Assembly: GCF_002846335.1 (NCBI RefSeq)
Contig: NZ_PJMQ01000001.1
Span: 4,154,001-4,218,000 of the forward strand
Direction of reading: 5' to 3'
Source: Janthinobacterium sp. 61
Lineage (GTDB): Bacteria > Pseudomonadota > Gammaproteobacteria > Burkholderiales > Burkholderiaceae_D
Length of the DNA: 64,000 nt
The position numbers and the translations under genes are program-made. This document shows, one piece after another, positions 44,456-53,562 of this stretch. The notes under the pieces were generated by a model that was not told the origin of the DNA, did no database searches, and saw only the letters and a list, made by a program, of their open reading frames with translations. How positions within the stretch are numbered: the first letter of the stretch is position 1; each line of letters begins with the position of its first letter.

Positions 44456-45194
44456 GCACGCCGACACGGCCCGTGCGCAGAGGCACGACCCAGTCGGGCC
44501 GGCCGTTCGCCAGCGCCAGCCGGGCCGCTGTTTCCCAGTCATACGCCACCGCATGCAACTGCGCTGCCCAGGCGCCATCCGCGTCCTGTTCAACGATGGC
44601 ATAGCGCGCATGCGGCGTGCCGGTTTCCATCACGTGCGGATAACCATGGTCGTCGTCGTAGGCTTGCAAGCCGACGCTGCCCGGGTTGACGATCAGCCGT
44701 CCATCGGCCAGGCGTACCTGGCGCGGCATATGCGTGTGGCCGCACAGGATCAATGCCGCGTCCGCCGTCCCGGCGCGTTCGGCCACCTCTTCCGGCGTAG
44801 CCGCGCGGCTGCCTTGCGGCGTCACGCTGTCGAGAAAATACACGAGGTCGCTTTGTGGCGTGCCATGCACGAGCAGCACATCGGGGCGCAAGCGCAAGGT
44901 GGCGGGCAGCGCGTCTATCCACGCGAGTTGTTCGGGCAACAGCTGCGCGCGTGCAAAGGCATCAGAGACGCCCATGCGCACCGGGCCACCGAACAACTGG
45001 CGTTCGTGGTTGCCGCGGATGGTGGGCAAGCCGAGACCCATCAGGCGCGCCGCCGTGGCGCGCGGCTGCAGATGGCCCGAGACGATATCGCCCAGGTTGA
45101 CAGTGACGTCGACCCCGTGGCGGGCGATGTCGGCCAGCACGGCCTCCAGTGCATCCAGGTTACCGTGGATATCGGAAATGGCGGCGATTCTCAT
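44448..45194 (-). CDS. Metallophosphoesterase (YfcE-like)
   Basis: A 248-residue protein with the calcineurin-like phosphoesterase motifs in order: ISDIHGNLDAL (D-x-H), NLGDIVSG (G-D), GNHE, and C-terminal CGHTHMP (G-H-x-H). This is a complete di-metal active site and gives a YfcE-like enzyme that acts on phosphodiesters or on small nucleotides; the natural substrate is unknown. The ATG follows GAGGAGAC. It is convergent with dctD, with an 8-base overlap. Confidence 0.9.
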   Translation of the reverse strand: MRIAAISDIHGNLDALEAVLADIARHGVDVTVNLGDIVSGHLQPRATAARLMGLGLPTIRGNHERQLFGGPVRMGVSDAFARAQLLPEQLAWIDALPATLRLRPDVLLVHGTPQSDLVYFLDSVTPQGSRAATPEEVAERAGTADAALILCGHTHMPRQVRLADGRLIVNPGSVGLQAYDDDHGYPHVMETGTPHARYAIVEQDADGAWAAQLHAVAYDWETAARLALANGRPDWVVPLRTGRVGVPI

Positions 45195-45449
45195 GCAATG
45201 TCTCCTCTTCTTGCACACCATTCTGCACGCGTCCAGCGTTGCAGACAATGTCAGCACACAGAAATCAGCCCGGCAAGCGGGGCGGGCCCAGCTACCAGTT
45301 ATTACGCATAGTAGGACAAATCCGACGGTAATTTGCGCCGTGCGGCTACGTGGTTCAAATGTAACAATTGCTACCATTTCCTCATTGCATTAACCCGTAG
45401 GTCGCCCCAGCGTCGCGGCCCACCTATCATCTTTCCGAGGAGTAGTCCC

Positions 45450-46298
45450 ATGTTTGTTACGCCCGTCCCCGCCCGCCTGTCCCCACCCCGTTTGCGCCAT
45501 CTCGCCTTGCGCGGGAGCATGATGCTGGGCGTGCTGGGCATTGCCACGGCGGCCGCCACGGCGCGGGCCGAGCCATCGCCCACCCTGGACCGCGTCAGCA
45601 TTTCGGTAGGGGCGTTTTCCGCCGATCCGCGCATCAATATCGGCGCCGATACACAGTTTGGCCGCATCGACGCACCCGAATCAAAGCCCAGCCATACCAC
45701 CATCCCGCGCATCAAGGCGGACTTGCTGATCGGCGACCGCCATGGCCTGGCATTCGACTACTACCGCTACGACAAATCCTACACGCCAAGCCTGACCGGC
45801 GAGACCATCATCAATGGTCAGCCCGTCACGGGCACGGCCACGGCGGATGCGGATCTGAAACTGGACCTGGCCAAGCTGGCCTATAAATGGTGGCTGGGCA
45901 GCGGCAACGACACCTTCGGCATCGGCCTGGGCGCCGCCTACTACCATGCCAACCTGAACGGCACGGCCACCGGCGTGGTAAATGGCGAAACGGCCACGGC
46001 GCGTGATTCCATCGGCGAGCACGCGTTCGCGCCCCTGCTGGAAGTGGGCTGGCGCCACGCCTTCACACCGGACTTGCGCATGTATGCGGAAGCGTCGGGC
46101 ATCAAGAAAAACGGTGGGCGCATCAACGGCCACATTTACGGCGGTAATGTCGGCGTGGAATGGTTTCCGTTCAAGAATATCGGTTTCGTGGCCGATTACG
46201 GCATCTCGAAAATCAAGCTGCACCGCGACAGCGAACGCGATGCCGACCTGAACATCCGCCTGACGGGACCGTCGGCATATGTGAAAGTACGCTTCTAA
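45450..46298 (+). CDS. Outer-membrane beta-barrel protein
   Basis: A 282-residue protein with a signal peptide (hydrophobic MLGVLGIATAAATARA). The mature part alternates hydrophobic and polar residues throughout, with aromatic girdles and the closing strand SAYVKVRF ending in Phe, a signature of an outer-membrane barrel of about eight to ten strands. It does not resemble a known family by its motifs; OmpW-type or similar is possible. The ATG at 45450 follows GAGGAG. It is monocistronic; the next gene is on the opposite strand with a 6-base gap. Confidence 0.8.
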   Translation: MFVTPVPARLSPPRLRHLALRGSMMLGVLGIATAAATARAEPSPTLDRVSISVGAFSADPRINIGADTQFGRIDAPESKPSHTTIPRIKADLLIGDRHGLAFDYYRYDKSYTPSLTGETIINGQPVTGTATADADLKLDLAKLAYKWWLGSGNDTFGIGLGAAYYHANLNGTATGVVNGETATARDSIGEHAFAPLLEVGWRHAFTPDLRMYAEASGIKKNGGRINGHIYGGNVGVEWFPFKNIGFVADYGISKIKLHRDSERDADLNIRLTGPSAYVKVRF

Positions 46299-46304
46299 AC
46301 CGGC

Positions 46305-46811
46305 TCAGGCCGCCGGTTTCAGCAGAGTTAGCTGAAATTGCGGCAGGCTGGCATCGTCCCATGCTTCGACCCTGGCAAACGGCAGGCGCGCAAACGCCTG
46401 CCGCCAGAATGCATTCGCATGCGCATCGGCGCGAAACGTGGCCACCAGCCACGTCTGCGCGCTGCCCAGCAGCACCCGGCACACCACTTCCAGCGCCACG
46501 CCCCGGCGCCGGTATTTCTTCAGAATAAAAAAGTCGCTGAACTCCTGCACGGCCAGCCCGCCCGCCATGCCGGGTTCCGTGATGAAAAAGCCCGCCAGTT
46601 CGCCATCGACCTCGATCCAGCTGGCCGTATGGCCGGCTGCGTGCACATACGACGCCAGCCCCGCGTCGCACACGTCGTAGCGACCGTCGGCCAGCAGCGC
46701 CTCGCCGCTCCAGGCCGAATTATCGTAGCAATACAGCTGGAACAGCTGCGCCAGCGCTCCCTCTTCGCCGGGCGCAACGGCGCGCAATGTCATGTTCTGT
46801 ACTACCGGCAT
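46305..46811 (-). CDS. GNAT-family acetyltransferase
   Basis: A 168-residue acetyltransferase. GNAT features are visible: a central strand with GELAGFFITEP, the acetyl-CoA loop region FFILKKYRRRGVALEVVCRVL (the R/Q-x-x-G-x-G/A pattern) and a C-terminal strand DASLPQFQLTLL. It lacks a recognisable substrate-specific motif. The ATG at 46811 follows GGAAAG. It is convergent with the barrel gene upstream in the plus direction. Confidence 0.85.
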   Translation of the reverse strand: MPVVQNMTLRAVAPGEEGALAQLFQLYCYDNSAWSGEALLADGRYDVCDAGLASYVHAAGHTASWIEVDGELAGFFITEPGMAGGLAVQEFSDFFILKKYRRRGVALEVVCRVLLGSAQTWLVATFRADAHANAFWRQAFARLPFARVEAWDDASLPQFQLTLLKPAA

Positions 46812-46990
46812 AATTTCGTCTTTCCGCCACTTGGCGTCGCTGAGTTGGCGAGTGTAGCACCGCGTCACTCATCCCTCCCACCTGCATTTCAGGCCAGAAT
46901 TTTCGCCCTTTGTCGCAAAAACATTAATTTTCTCCCAATTGGTTATATATTATTGTTTTTAAGTAACATCCGCCATCGCGGCTGAAAAAC

Positions 46991-47034
46991 AAGGGTGATC
47001 CCCTTCCTCAGACCGGCAGACAGGTATCTGCCGG
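46991..47034 (+). promoter_or_regulatory. Two hairpins in the leader of the ABC-M1 operon
   Basis: AAGGG-TGATC-CCCTT at 46991-47005 and CCGGCAGA-CAGGTA-TCTGCCGG at 47013-47034 (perfect 8-base stem) lie in the 5' region of the ABC ATPase gene, before its ribosome site. The second is followed by CTTTC and not by a full T-run, so it is not a clear terminator; an attenuator or stability element is possible. An AT-rich promoter-like stretch lies upstream (about 46938-46967). Confidence 0.4.
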
Positions 47035-47066
47035 CTTTCATACCCAAGCTCTGGAGAGTGCTGCAC

Positions 47067-47978
47067 ATGCTATCGATCAAACAGCTGAACAAAACGTATG
47101 CCAATGGCGTCAAGGCCATCAACGATGTCAGCCTGGAGATTCCCAACGGAATGTTCGGCTTGCTGGGACCGAATGGCGCAGGCAAGTCCTCGCTGATGCG
47201 TACCATTGCCACTTTGCAAGATCCCGATAGCGGCAGCATCCATTTCGATGGCGTCGATGTGCTCAAGGACAAGGCAGGCCTGCGCCGCCAGCTGGGCTAT
47301 CTGCCGCAGGATTTCGGCGTGTATCCGAAGGTCAGCGCGGAAACCTTGCTCAACCACTTTGCCGTCTTGAAAGGTTTGACAGAAAAGGGAGCGCGCAAGG
47401 AAGCCGTGGAAGCCTTGTTACAGCAAACCAATCTGTGGGAAGCACGCAAGCGCAACCTGGGCACGTATTCGGGCGGCATGCGCCAGCGCTTCGGCATCGC
47501 CCAGGCGCTGCTGGGCGCGCCGCGCCTGGTGATCGTCGATGAGCCCACTGCCGGCCTGGATCCGGACGAGCGCAACCGCTTCCTGAACCTGCTGGCGAAA
47601 ATCGGCGAGCAAGTGGTGGTGATTCTGTCGACGCACATCGTCGACGACGTGACGGACCTGTGCCCGCGCATGGCCATGATCGTCAAGGGGCAGGTGCTGG
47701 TGCAGGGCGAGCCGCAGGCGGCCATCGACACCTTGCACGGCAAGGTCTGGCGCCGCAGCGTCACGACGGAAGAACTGGCGCAGTACCAGCAAACCTTGAA
47801 CGTGCTGTCGACGCGCCTGGTGGGCGGCAAGCCGCAAATCAATGTGTTTGCCGACAGCCAGCCCGACAGCGGCTTCGTGCAGATCGCCGCAGACCTGGAA
47901 GACGTGTACTTCCTGCACGTGCGCAATGCTGCCCGCCACAGCGCCGCCGCGCCGGCCGCAATCGCAGTCGCAGCGTAA
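47067..47978 (+). CDS. ABC transporter ATP-binding protein
   Basis: A 303-residue ATPase with Walker A GPNGAGKSS, Q-loop, signature YSGGMRQR, Walker B LVIVDEPT and the following D-loop (AGLDPDE), and the H-loop in LSTHIVDD. The C-terminal 80 residues after the core are Ala-rich. It is the first gene of a pair with the permease-peptidase fusion, nine bases apart, and almost certainly drives it. The ATG at 47067 follows TGGAGAG. Related ATPases pair with ABC-2-type permeases carrying an M1 peptidase domain. Confidence 0.93.
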   Translation: MLSIKQLNKTYANGVKAINDVSLEIPNGMFGLLGPNGAGKSSLMRTIATLQDPDSGSIHFDGVDVLKDKAGLRRQLGYLPQDFGVYPKVSAETLLNHFAVLKGLTEKGARKEAVEALLQQTNLWEARKRNLGTYSGGMRQRFGIAQALLGAPRLVIVDEPTAGLDPDERNRFLNLLAKIGEQVVVILSTHIVDDVTDLCPRMAMIVKGQVLVQGEPQAAIDTLHGKVWRRSVTTEELAQYQQTLNVLSTRLVGGKPQINVFADSQPDSGFVQIAADLEDVYFLHVRNAARHSAAAPAAIAVAA

Positions 47979-47987
47979 GGGGCCGCC

Positions 47988-50900
47988 ATGTGGAAGGAAT
48001 TTTTCAAGTTTGACCTCGGCTATCAGCTGAAACAGCCGCTGCTGTGGGTGTTTGCCGTCATCATGGCCCTGATGGCCTTTGGCGCTACCACCAGCGACTC
48101 GGTGCAGATCGGCGGCGCCATCGGCAACGTCAACCGCAACGCCCCCACCGTGGTGGCGCAGATGCTGGGCATCTTCAGCCTGCTGGCGATGCTGCTCGTC
48201 ACCGTCTTCATCGCCGGCGCCGTGCTGCGCGACAGCGAAGTCGGCATGGCCGACATGCTGTTCGCCACGCCCATGCGCAAGTGGGACTACCTGTTCGGCC
48301 GTTTCGCCGCCGGCTTTGCCGCCTGCCTGGTGATCTTCATCGCCATTGCCCTGGCCACCATGCTCGGCCCCGTCATGCCCTGGGTCGATGCGCAGCGCGT
48401 GGGCGCCTTCTCGCTGCACACTTACGCCTGGAGCTTTGCCGTCATCGTCATCCCGAACCTGCTCTTCATCGGCGCCCTGCTGATGTTGCTGGCGGCCACC
48501 ACGCGCTCGATGATGCTCGTGTACGTGGGCGTGCTGGGCTTTTTCGTGCTGTGGGCCATGGCCGGCGTATTTACGCGCGACATCAACAATGAATGGTATG
48601 CCGTCCTGCTCGACCCGTTCGGTTTGCGCGCCTTCGGCCGCATGACGCGCTACTTCACTGCCGCCGAGTCGAATGCGACCCTGCCGCCCCTGTCCGGCTA
48701 CCTGCTGGCCAACCGCGCCCTGTGGCTGGGCATCACCGCCGTGCTGTTTGCCGCCACCGTGTTCCTCTTCAAGCCGCAGCGCACGGGCACTGGCAAGCGC
48801 CTGTTCGGCAAGCACAAGGCACAGGCAGCCGCGCCGGCCGTCGCTGCGCCGCTGCACCTGCCGCGCAGCATCCCCACGTTTACCCCGGCGACAGCCTGGC
48901 GCCAGTGGTGGCAAATCCTGCGCTTCGACGCGGCGGGCGTCTTCAAGAGCCTGCCCTTTCTCGTCATGCTGCTGTTCGGCATCATCAACCTGATCGCCGG
49001 CTCCAGCGTGGCCAAGAACATGTATGGCACGGCCGTGTATCCGATGACGCATCTGATGTTGCAAAGTATCAGCAACAGCTTCAGCTTCCTGTTGATCATC
49101 ATCGTCACTTTCTATGCGGGCGAACTGATCTTCAAGGAGCGCCAGGTGAAGATCGCCGACGTCAGCGATGCCATGCCAGTGCCCGGCTGGGTGCCCCTGC
49201 TGGCCAAATGCACGGCCTTGGTCGGCGTCATCGCCGGCTACCTGCTGGCGGGTGTTGTCACCGCCATCGGTTTCCAGCTTTACAAGGGTGGCGCGCCCGT
49301 GGAACTGGGGCTCTACCTGAAAGGCACCTTGCTGGGTGCCCTCTTCTTCGTGCTGATGGGCTTGTGCGCCCTCACCCTGCAAGTGTTGTCGAATAACAAG
49401 TTCATCGGCTATTTGCTGGTAATCCTGCTGATGGTGGCGCAAGCCGTGCTGGGCATGCTGCACCTGGAGCACAATCTGTACGCCTTTGGCGGCATGCCGG
49501 CCATCAAGTATTCGGACATGAATGGCTATGGCCACTTCCTGACGGGCTGGGCCTGGTTTGCGCTGTACTGGAGCTTGTTCACTGTGGCGCTGGTGATGCT
49601 GGCGCAGGCATTCTGGGTGCGCGGCCTGTCCGCCGACTGGCGTGCGCGCATGCGTCTGGCGGGGCAGCGCCTGAACGGCCGTGCCGGCGCCGCGCTGGCC
49701 GCAGTCCTGCTGTGCTGGGCGGGTACGGGTGGCTGGATCTTCTACAACACGAACGTGCTGAACCAGTACGAACCGTCGAACATCGGCATGGACAAGCAGG
49801 CCCGCTACGAGAAATTGTACAAACAATACAAGGACTTGCCGCAGCCGAAGATCACGGATGTCCAGGCCGGCGTGGATATTTATCCTGAGCAACGTAAAGT
49901 GTTGATCAAGGGCCACTACGTGCTGCAGAACAAGGCAGAACAAGCGCTCGACACCCTGCGCATCCAGCTCAACCCGGACCTGGAAACGCACTGGTTGAAC
50001 TTGCCTGAGCATAAGGTGATGCTGGACGACAAGGAGCTTGGCTTCAGCATCCTCAAGCTGGCCCAGCCCCTGGCGCCGGGCGCCACCCTGCCGCTGGACT
50101 TCACGGTGGCGGTCACGCACCATGGTTTCACCAACGACGGCGCGCCGGACCAGGTCAACCTGAACGGCACCTTCTTCAATAACCAGAGCTTCTTCCCCCA
50201 CTTCGGCTATGCGCAGCACATGGAATTGACGGATCGCAACGAGCGGCGCAAGCGCGGCCTGGGCGAACCGCAGCGCATGGCCAAGCTGGAAGACAAGTCG
50301 GCCTACGGCAACACCGTCTTTGGCAATGAAGCGGACTGGATCAATTTCGACACCACCGTCTCCACCAGCGGCGAGCAGATAGCGCTGGCGCCTGGCTACC
50401 TGCAGGCAAGCTGGGAAAAGGATGGCCGCCGCTATTACCGCTACAAGATGGACCAGCCGATGATGCCGTTCTTTGCCTACCTGTCGGCGCGCTGGGAAGT
50501 CAAAAAAGGCGAGTGGCACGGCTTGCCGATCGAAATTTACTTCGATAAAAAGCATGGCTACAACACGGATCGCATGATTACCTCCGTGCAAAAGTCGCTC
50601 GACTATTACAGCACCGAGTTCACGCCCTACCAGGCCAAGCAGGTACGCATCCTGGAATTCCCCGGCTACCAGAGCTTCGCGCAGTCTTTTGCCAATACCA
50701 TTCCATATTCGGAGGGCATCGGCTTCATCGCCGACCTGCGCGACAAGGATGATATCGACTACGTGTTTTACGTCACGGCCCATGAAATGGCGCACCAATG
50801 GTGGGGCCACCAGGTCATCGGCGCCAACGTGCAGGGTGCCACCATGCTGATGGAATCGCTGTCGCAGTACTCGGCGCTGATGGTGATGGAAAAGGAATAC

Positions 50901-51569
50901 GGCCGCGAAAAAATGCGCCGCTTCCTGCGCTATGAACTGGACCGCTACCTGAGCGGGCGCGGCGGCGAAGCCATCGAGGAACAGCCGCTGGCGCGCGTGG
51001 AAGGACAGCAATACATCCACTACAACAAAGGCAGCCTGGTGTTCTACCGCCTGCGCGACGAAATTGGCGAGAAAGCCCTGAACCGCGCCCTGAAACGCTA
51101 TCTGCAGGACAAGGGCTACCAGCAGGCTCCCTTCACCACCACCCTGGAACTGCTGGCCTACATCCGCGCCGAAGCGCCGCAGGACAAGCAGGCACTGATC
51201 ACGGACCTGTTCGAGAAAATCGTCTTCTACGACAACCGTGTGACGCAAGCGTCGGCCGTGCAGCGCAAGGATGGCCAGTGGGATGTCACCATGAAGCTGC
51301 ATCTGGCCAAGCTGGAGTCCGACGGCAAGGGCAAGGAAAGTCCGCGCGCCTATGACGAGCCGGTGGAAATCGCCATCTTCGCGCGACCTGTGGGCGGCAA
51401 GGAAAAGGATGAAAAAGTTCTGTTCACGGACAAGCGCGTGTTGTCAGGCAGCGACCCGGTCATCACCATCACGGTGAAGGACAAACCGTTCGAAGTGGGC
51501 GTCGATCCGTACAACAAGATGATCGATCGCGTCTCACGCGATAACCGCAAGGAAGTCAGTGTGAACTAA
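47988..51569 (+). CDS. ABC permease fused to M1 family metallopeptidase
   Basis: A 1193-residue protein. About residues 1-270 and 300-600 hold two blocks of ABC-2-type membrane helices (around twelve in total). From about residue 640 to the end is an M1-type peptidase domain that should face the periplasm. The zinc motif HEMAH occupies residues 932-936, and Glu956 in TMLMESLSQY is the likely third ligand; 19 residues separate it from His936, where M1 enzymes usually have 18. The catalytic tyrosine motif YNKG is visible (IHYNKGSL). The GxMEN motif that recognises the substrate N-terminus is absent. Family members are known but poorly characterised. It forms an operon with the ATPase upstream. 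Confidence 0.9.
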   Translation: MWKEFFKFDLGYQLKQPLLWVFAVIMALMAFGATTSDSVQIGGAIGNVNRNAPTVVAQMLGIFSLLAMLLVTVFIAGAVLRDSEVGMADMLFATPMRKWDYLFGRFAAGFAACLVIFIAIALATMLGPVMPWVDAQRVGAFSLHTYAWSFAVIVIPNLLFIGALLMLLAATTRSMMLVYVGVLGFFVLWAMAGVFTRDINNEWYAVLLDPFGLRAFGRMTRYFTAAESNATLPPLSGYLLANRALWLGITAVLFAATVFLFKPQRTGTGKRLFGKHKAQAAAPAVAAPLHLPRSIPTFTPATAWRQWWQILRFDAAGVFKSLPFLVMLLFGIINLIAGSSVAKNMYGTAVYPMTHLMLQSISNSFSFLLIIIVTFYAGELIFKERQVKIADVSDAMPVPGWVPLLAKCTALVGVIAGYLLAGVVTAIGFQLYKGGAPVELGLYLKGTLLGALFFVLMGLCALTLQVLSNNKFIGYLLVILLMVAQAVLGMLHLEHNLYAFGGMPAIKYSDMNGYGHFLTGWAWFALYWSLFTVALVMLAQAFWVRGLSADWRARMRLAGQRLNGRAGAALAAVLLCWAGTGGWIFYNTNVLNQYEPSNIGMDKQARYEKLYKQYKDLPQPKITDVQAGVDIYPEQRKVLIKGHYVLQNKAEQALDTLRIQLNPDLETHWLNLPEHKVMLDDKELGFSILKLAQPLAPGATLPLDFTVAVTHHGFTNDGAPDQVNLNGTFFNNQSFFPHFGYAQHMELTDRNERRKRGLGEPQRMAKLEDKSAYGNTVFGNEADWINFDTTVSTSGEQIALAPGYLQASWEKDGRRYYRYKMDQPMMPFFAYLSARWEVKKGEWHGLPIEIYFDKKHGYNTDRMITSVQKSLDYYSTEFTPYQAKQVRILEFPGYQSFAQSFANTIPYSEGIGFIADLRDKDDIDYVFYVTAHEMAHQWWGHQVIGANVQGATMLMESLSQYSALMVMEKEYGREKMRRFLRYELDRYLSGRGGEAIEEQPLARVEGQQYIHYNKGSLVFYRLRDEIGEKALNRALKRYLQDKGYQQAPFTTTLELLAYIRAEAPQDKQALITDLFEKIVFYDNRVTQASAVQRKDGQWDVTMKLHLAKLESDGKGKESPRAYDEPVEIAIFARPVGGKEKDEKVLFTDKRVLSGSDPVITITVKDKPFEVGVDPYNKMIDRVSRDNRKEVSVN

Positions 51570-51600
51570 GGCTTCAATGCAACCTTGATCCAACGCAAAC

Positions 51601-51635
51601 CGGTCGCGCATTCGATGAGTGCGCGACCGTTTTTT
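51601..51635 (+). terminator. Intrinsic terminator of the ABC-M1 operon
   Basis: Stem CGGTCGCGCA (51601-51610) and TGCGCGACCG (51620-51629), ten perfect base pairs with a nine-base loop, followed by six Ts. It lies 31 bases after the stop. Confidence 0.9.
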
Positions 51636-51760
51636 ATGTGCAATCAAGCCGGGGGATACCGGCCGTGCACGCTGCCGTACAAGCGCATGGCAGCAGCTGG
51701 CGTAAGATAGACGGCACGGCCATCGCCTGGTTTTGATCCACCTTCATAGGAAAATTTCAT

Positions 51761-52177
51761 ATGCTGCATCGTCACCTGCCCATCCGCACCAGCCTGCTGC
51801 TGGCGGCCCTCGTCTTTACAACGCCCGCCTGGAGCGCGGATCCTGTCCACAAGGAAAACGTCGAATTGACGGCGGGAAAAAACGCGCACAGCGTGAAAGG
51901 CAAGATCAAGGGCTACGCCACGGCCGAGTACACCTTGACTGGCAAGGCTGGCCAGACTCTCAGCGTCAAGCTCAAGACCAATCAATCATCGAATTACTTC
52001 AACATCCGCCAGGCAGGCCAGGATGAAGCCCTGTTCATTGGCTCGACCAGCGGCAACAGTTTCCAGGCGCAACTGCCGGCCGATGGCGAGTACACGGTGC
52101 AGGTGTATTTGATGCGCAACGCGGCGCGCAGGAATGCGGTGGCCAGCTACAGCCTGGAGATGGGCTTGCGCGATTAA
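51761..52177 (+). CDS. PliG-like periplasmic protein (g-type lysozyme inhibitor family)
   Basis: A 138-residue protein with a signal peptide (LLLAALVFTTPAWSA). The mature part is beta-rich with the order KGKIKGYATAEYTLTGKAGQTLSV, then LPADGEYTVQVYLMRNAARRN. This recalls E. coli PliG (inhibitor of g-type lysozyme), where similar blocks read SGEIKGYDYDTYTFYAKKGQKVHV and LPASGKYELRVLQTRNDARKN. Related proteins are also listed under a misleading 'DNA breaking-rejoining' name. The conclusion rests on my memory of the family pattern, so moderate confidence. It is convergent with the DUF1203-type gene, overlapping by four bases. Confidence 0.5.
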   Translation: MLHRHLPIRTSLLLAALVFTTPAWSADPVHKENVELTAGKNAHSVKGKIKGYATAEYTLTGKAGQTLSVKLKTNQSSNYFNIRQAGQDEALFIGSTSGNSFQAQLPADGEYTVQVYLMRNAARRNAVASYSLEMGLRD

Positions 52178-52656
52178 GCCAGGGAGCGGCCAACGCGGTC
52201 GATGCGGCCAGCATAACAACCCCGCTTGGCATTGTGGACGTGGATATAACTGACGTCTGCATTGCCGAATAATTGGACAATGACGGCTTCCACGCCGGTG
52301 CCGTTCACTACCTCAGCATCGAGCATCATGCCGTCGGCGGAATAGGCGCGCAGCGACAACAAACGCCGCCGCATTGATTCCGGCACTTGATTGATGGCAT
52401 CGTACGCTTGCCTGCTGCCCTCGCGCACAAAAATGGCGTGGGAAGCCCGGTAGGGCGTCATGGCGGGCTGGCACACATGATTCAATAGCAGCACGGTCTC
52501 GCCAAGCTCGGCGTCCACCAGCGCTATGCGGTCAGGAAATCCGGGGTGTTGGTCGACCACGTAGCGCCGCATGCCGAGCACCGTTAATTCGGCATCGGAC
52601 AGGGGAAAAAGGGGCAGAAAAGGCTCGGGCGAGAGCCCCGTAATGCGAAAATCCAT
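52174..52656 (-). CDS. DUF1203-type protein
   Basis: A 160-residue cytoplasmic protein. The start MDFRITGLSPEPFLPLFPLSD, the middle GETVLLLNHVCQP and the closing AKRGCYAGRIDR are the arrangement I associate with the DUF1203 family, whose function is not known. The ATG at 52656 is chosen because GGAG is placed correctly upstream (spacing about 6); ten codons are open further up. It is convergent with the PliG-like gene, sharing four bases. Confidence 0.75.
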   Translation of the reverse strand: MDFRITGLSPEPFLPLFPLSDAELTVLGMRRYVVDQHPGFPDRIALVDAELGETVLLLNHVCQPAMTPYRASHAIFVREGSRQAYDAINQVPESMRRRLLSLRAYSADGMMLDAEVVNGTGVEAVIVQLFGNADVSYIHVHNAKRGCYAGRIDRVGRSLA

Positions 52657-52775
52657 GCTGTTCTCCGGCGTCGTCAAAACCACCATCAGACCCGTATCCG
52701 GACAACGCCGCTATCCGCTTCTTGCTATGGAATGTGAGCATGCGTCCCGGAATGCTTTACAGCGCGGCTGAACGT

Positions 52776-52815
52776 AAAAAAAGAGCCTGCATCAATGAAG
52801 ACGCAGGCTCTTTTA
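52776..52815 (-). terminator. Bidirectional intrinsic terminator after ssb
   Basis: Stem GAGCCTGC/GCAGGCTC with a 12-base loop, flanked by seven As upstream and TTTT downstream. On the minus strand the A-run becomes a T-run, so it terminates ssb; it could also stop transcripts from the other side. Confidence 0.75.
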
Positions 52816-52853
52816 TCGACAGTATCTGACAGGAATACGTCAGCGCGGCGTAC

Positions 52854-53372
52854 TTAAAATGGAATATCGTCATCCATATCCGAGAAGTTCGGTGCTGGCT
52901 TCGGTGCCGGGCGTGGTGCCGGGGCCGGGGCCGGGGCTGGACGCGGGGCTGGCGCCTGGCGCGGGGCCGGGGCGTCGTAGCCGCCACCACCGCCGCCGTA
53001 GCTGTCATCGCCACCACCGGCGTCGCCGCCCATGCCGGAGCGACCGCCCAGCATTTGCATCTGTTCCGCGATGATGTCGGTTGCGTACTTCTCGACGCCG
53101 TCCTTGTCCGTATATTTACGGGTTTGCAGGCGGCCTTCGACGTAGACGGACGAGCCTTTTTTCAGGTATTGGCCGACGATTTCCGCCAGGCGGCCGAAGA
53201 ACGAGATACGGTGCCACTCTGTCAATTCTTTTTGTTCGCCCGTATTGCGGTCCTTCGATTTGTACGAAGTGGCCACGGCGATGTTGGCGATCGCGTCGCC
53301 GCTAGGCATGTAGCGGATTTCCGGGTCACGGCCCAGATTGCCGACGATGATGACTTTGTTGACTGATGCCAT
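52854..53372 (-). CDS. ssb: Single-stranded DNA-binding protein
   Basis: A 172-residue SSB. The N-terminal OB fold is clear ([55 protein letters not shown]), followed by a glycine- and proline/alanine-rich disordered linker and the acidic tip MDDDIPF that recruits partner repair proteins. It binds single-stranded DNA as a tetramer in replication, repair and recombination. The ATG follows AGGAGT. It is divergent from uvrA, as in E. coli. Confidence 0.97.
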   Translation of the reverse strand: MASVNKVIIVGNLGRDPEIRYMPSGDAIANIAVATSYKSKDRNTGEQKELTEWHRISFFGRLAEIVGQYLKKGSSVYVEGRLQTRKYTDKDGVEKYATDIIAEQMQMLGGRSGMGGDAGGGDDSYGGGGGGYDAPAPRQAPAPRPAPAPAPAPRPAPKPAPNFSDMDDDIPF

Positions 53373-53542
53373 GAATAACTCCTGATGAACTGCAGCGGGA
53401 GCCGGTGTCCCGCGCGGTAGTTTAGTGTACTAAACGAGGATTATAAGCGACCACGCGGCGCAAAGCACCCGCTTTCTGGCGGACGCCATCTCTCGTGCGG
53501 CAGCACGTTTTTTTCACGGCAAGGGAAAACAAGAAACTTGAA

Positions 53543-53562
53543 TACTGGTATTATATACAGTG
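53543..53562. promoter_or_regulatory. LexA-like SOS box between ssb and uvrA
   Basis: TACTGGTATTATATACAGTG resembles the E. coli SOS box TACTGTATATAWAWACAGTA: CTGG-N8-ACAG in place of CTGT-N8-ACAG, with the flanking T-A and T. It lies 192 bases upstream of the uvrA ATG and 171 upstream of the ssb ATG, matching the classical ssb-uvrA SOS arrangement. Confidence 0.55.

Noticed and set aside
47418..51302. A 1294-codon open frame on the minus strand opposite the ABC-M1 fusion
   Set aside because: Its product is repetitive in His, Gln, Arg and Val and looks like a complementary-strand shadow of GC-rich coding; the plus strand carries clear ABC and peptidase motifs.
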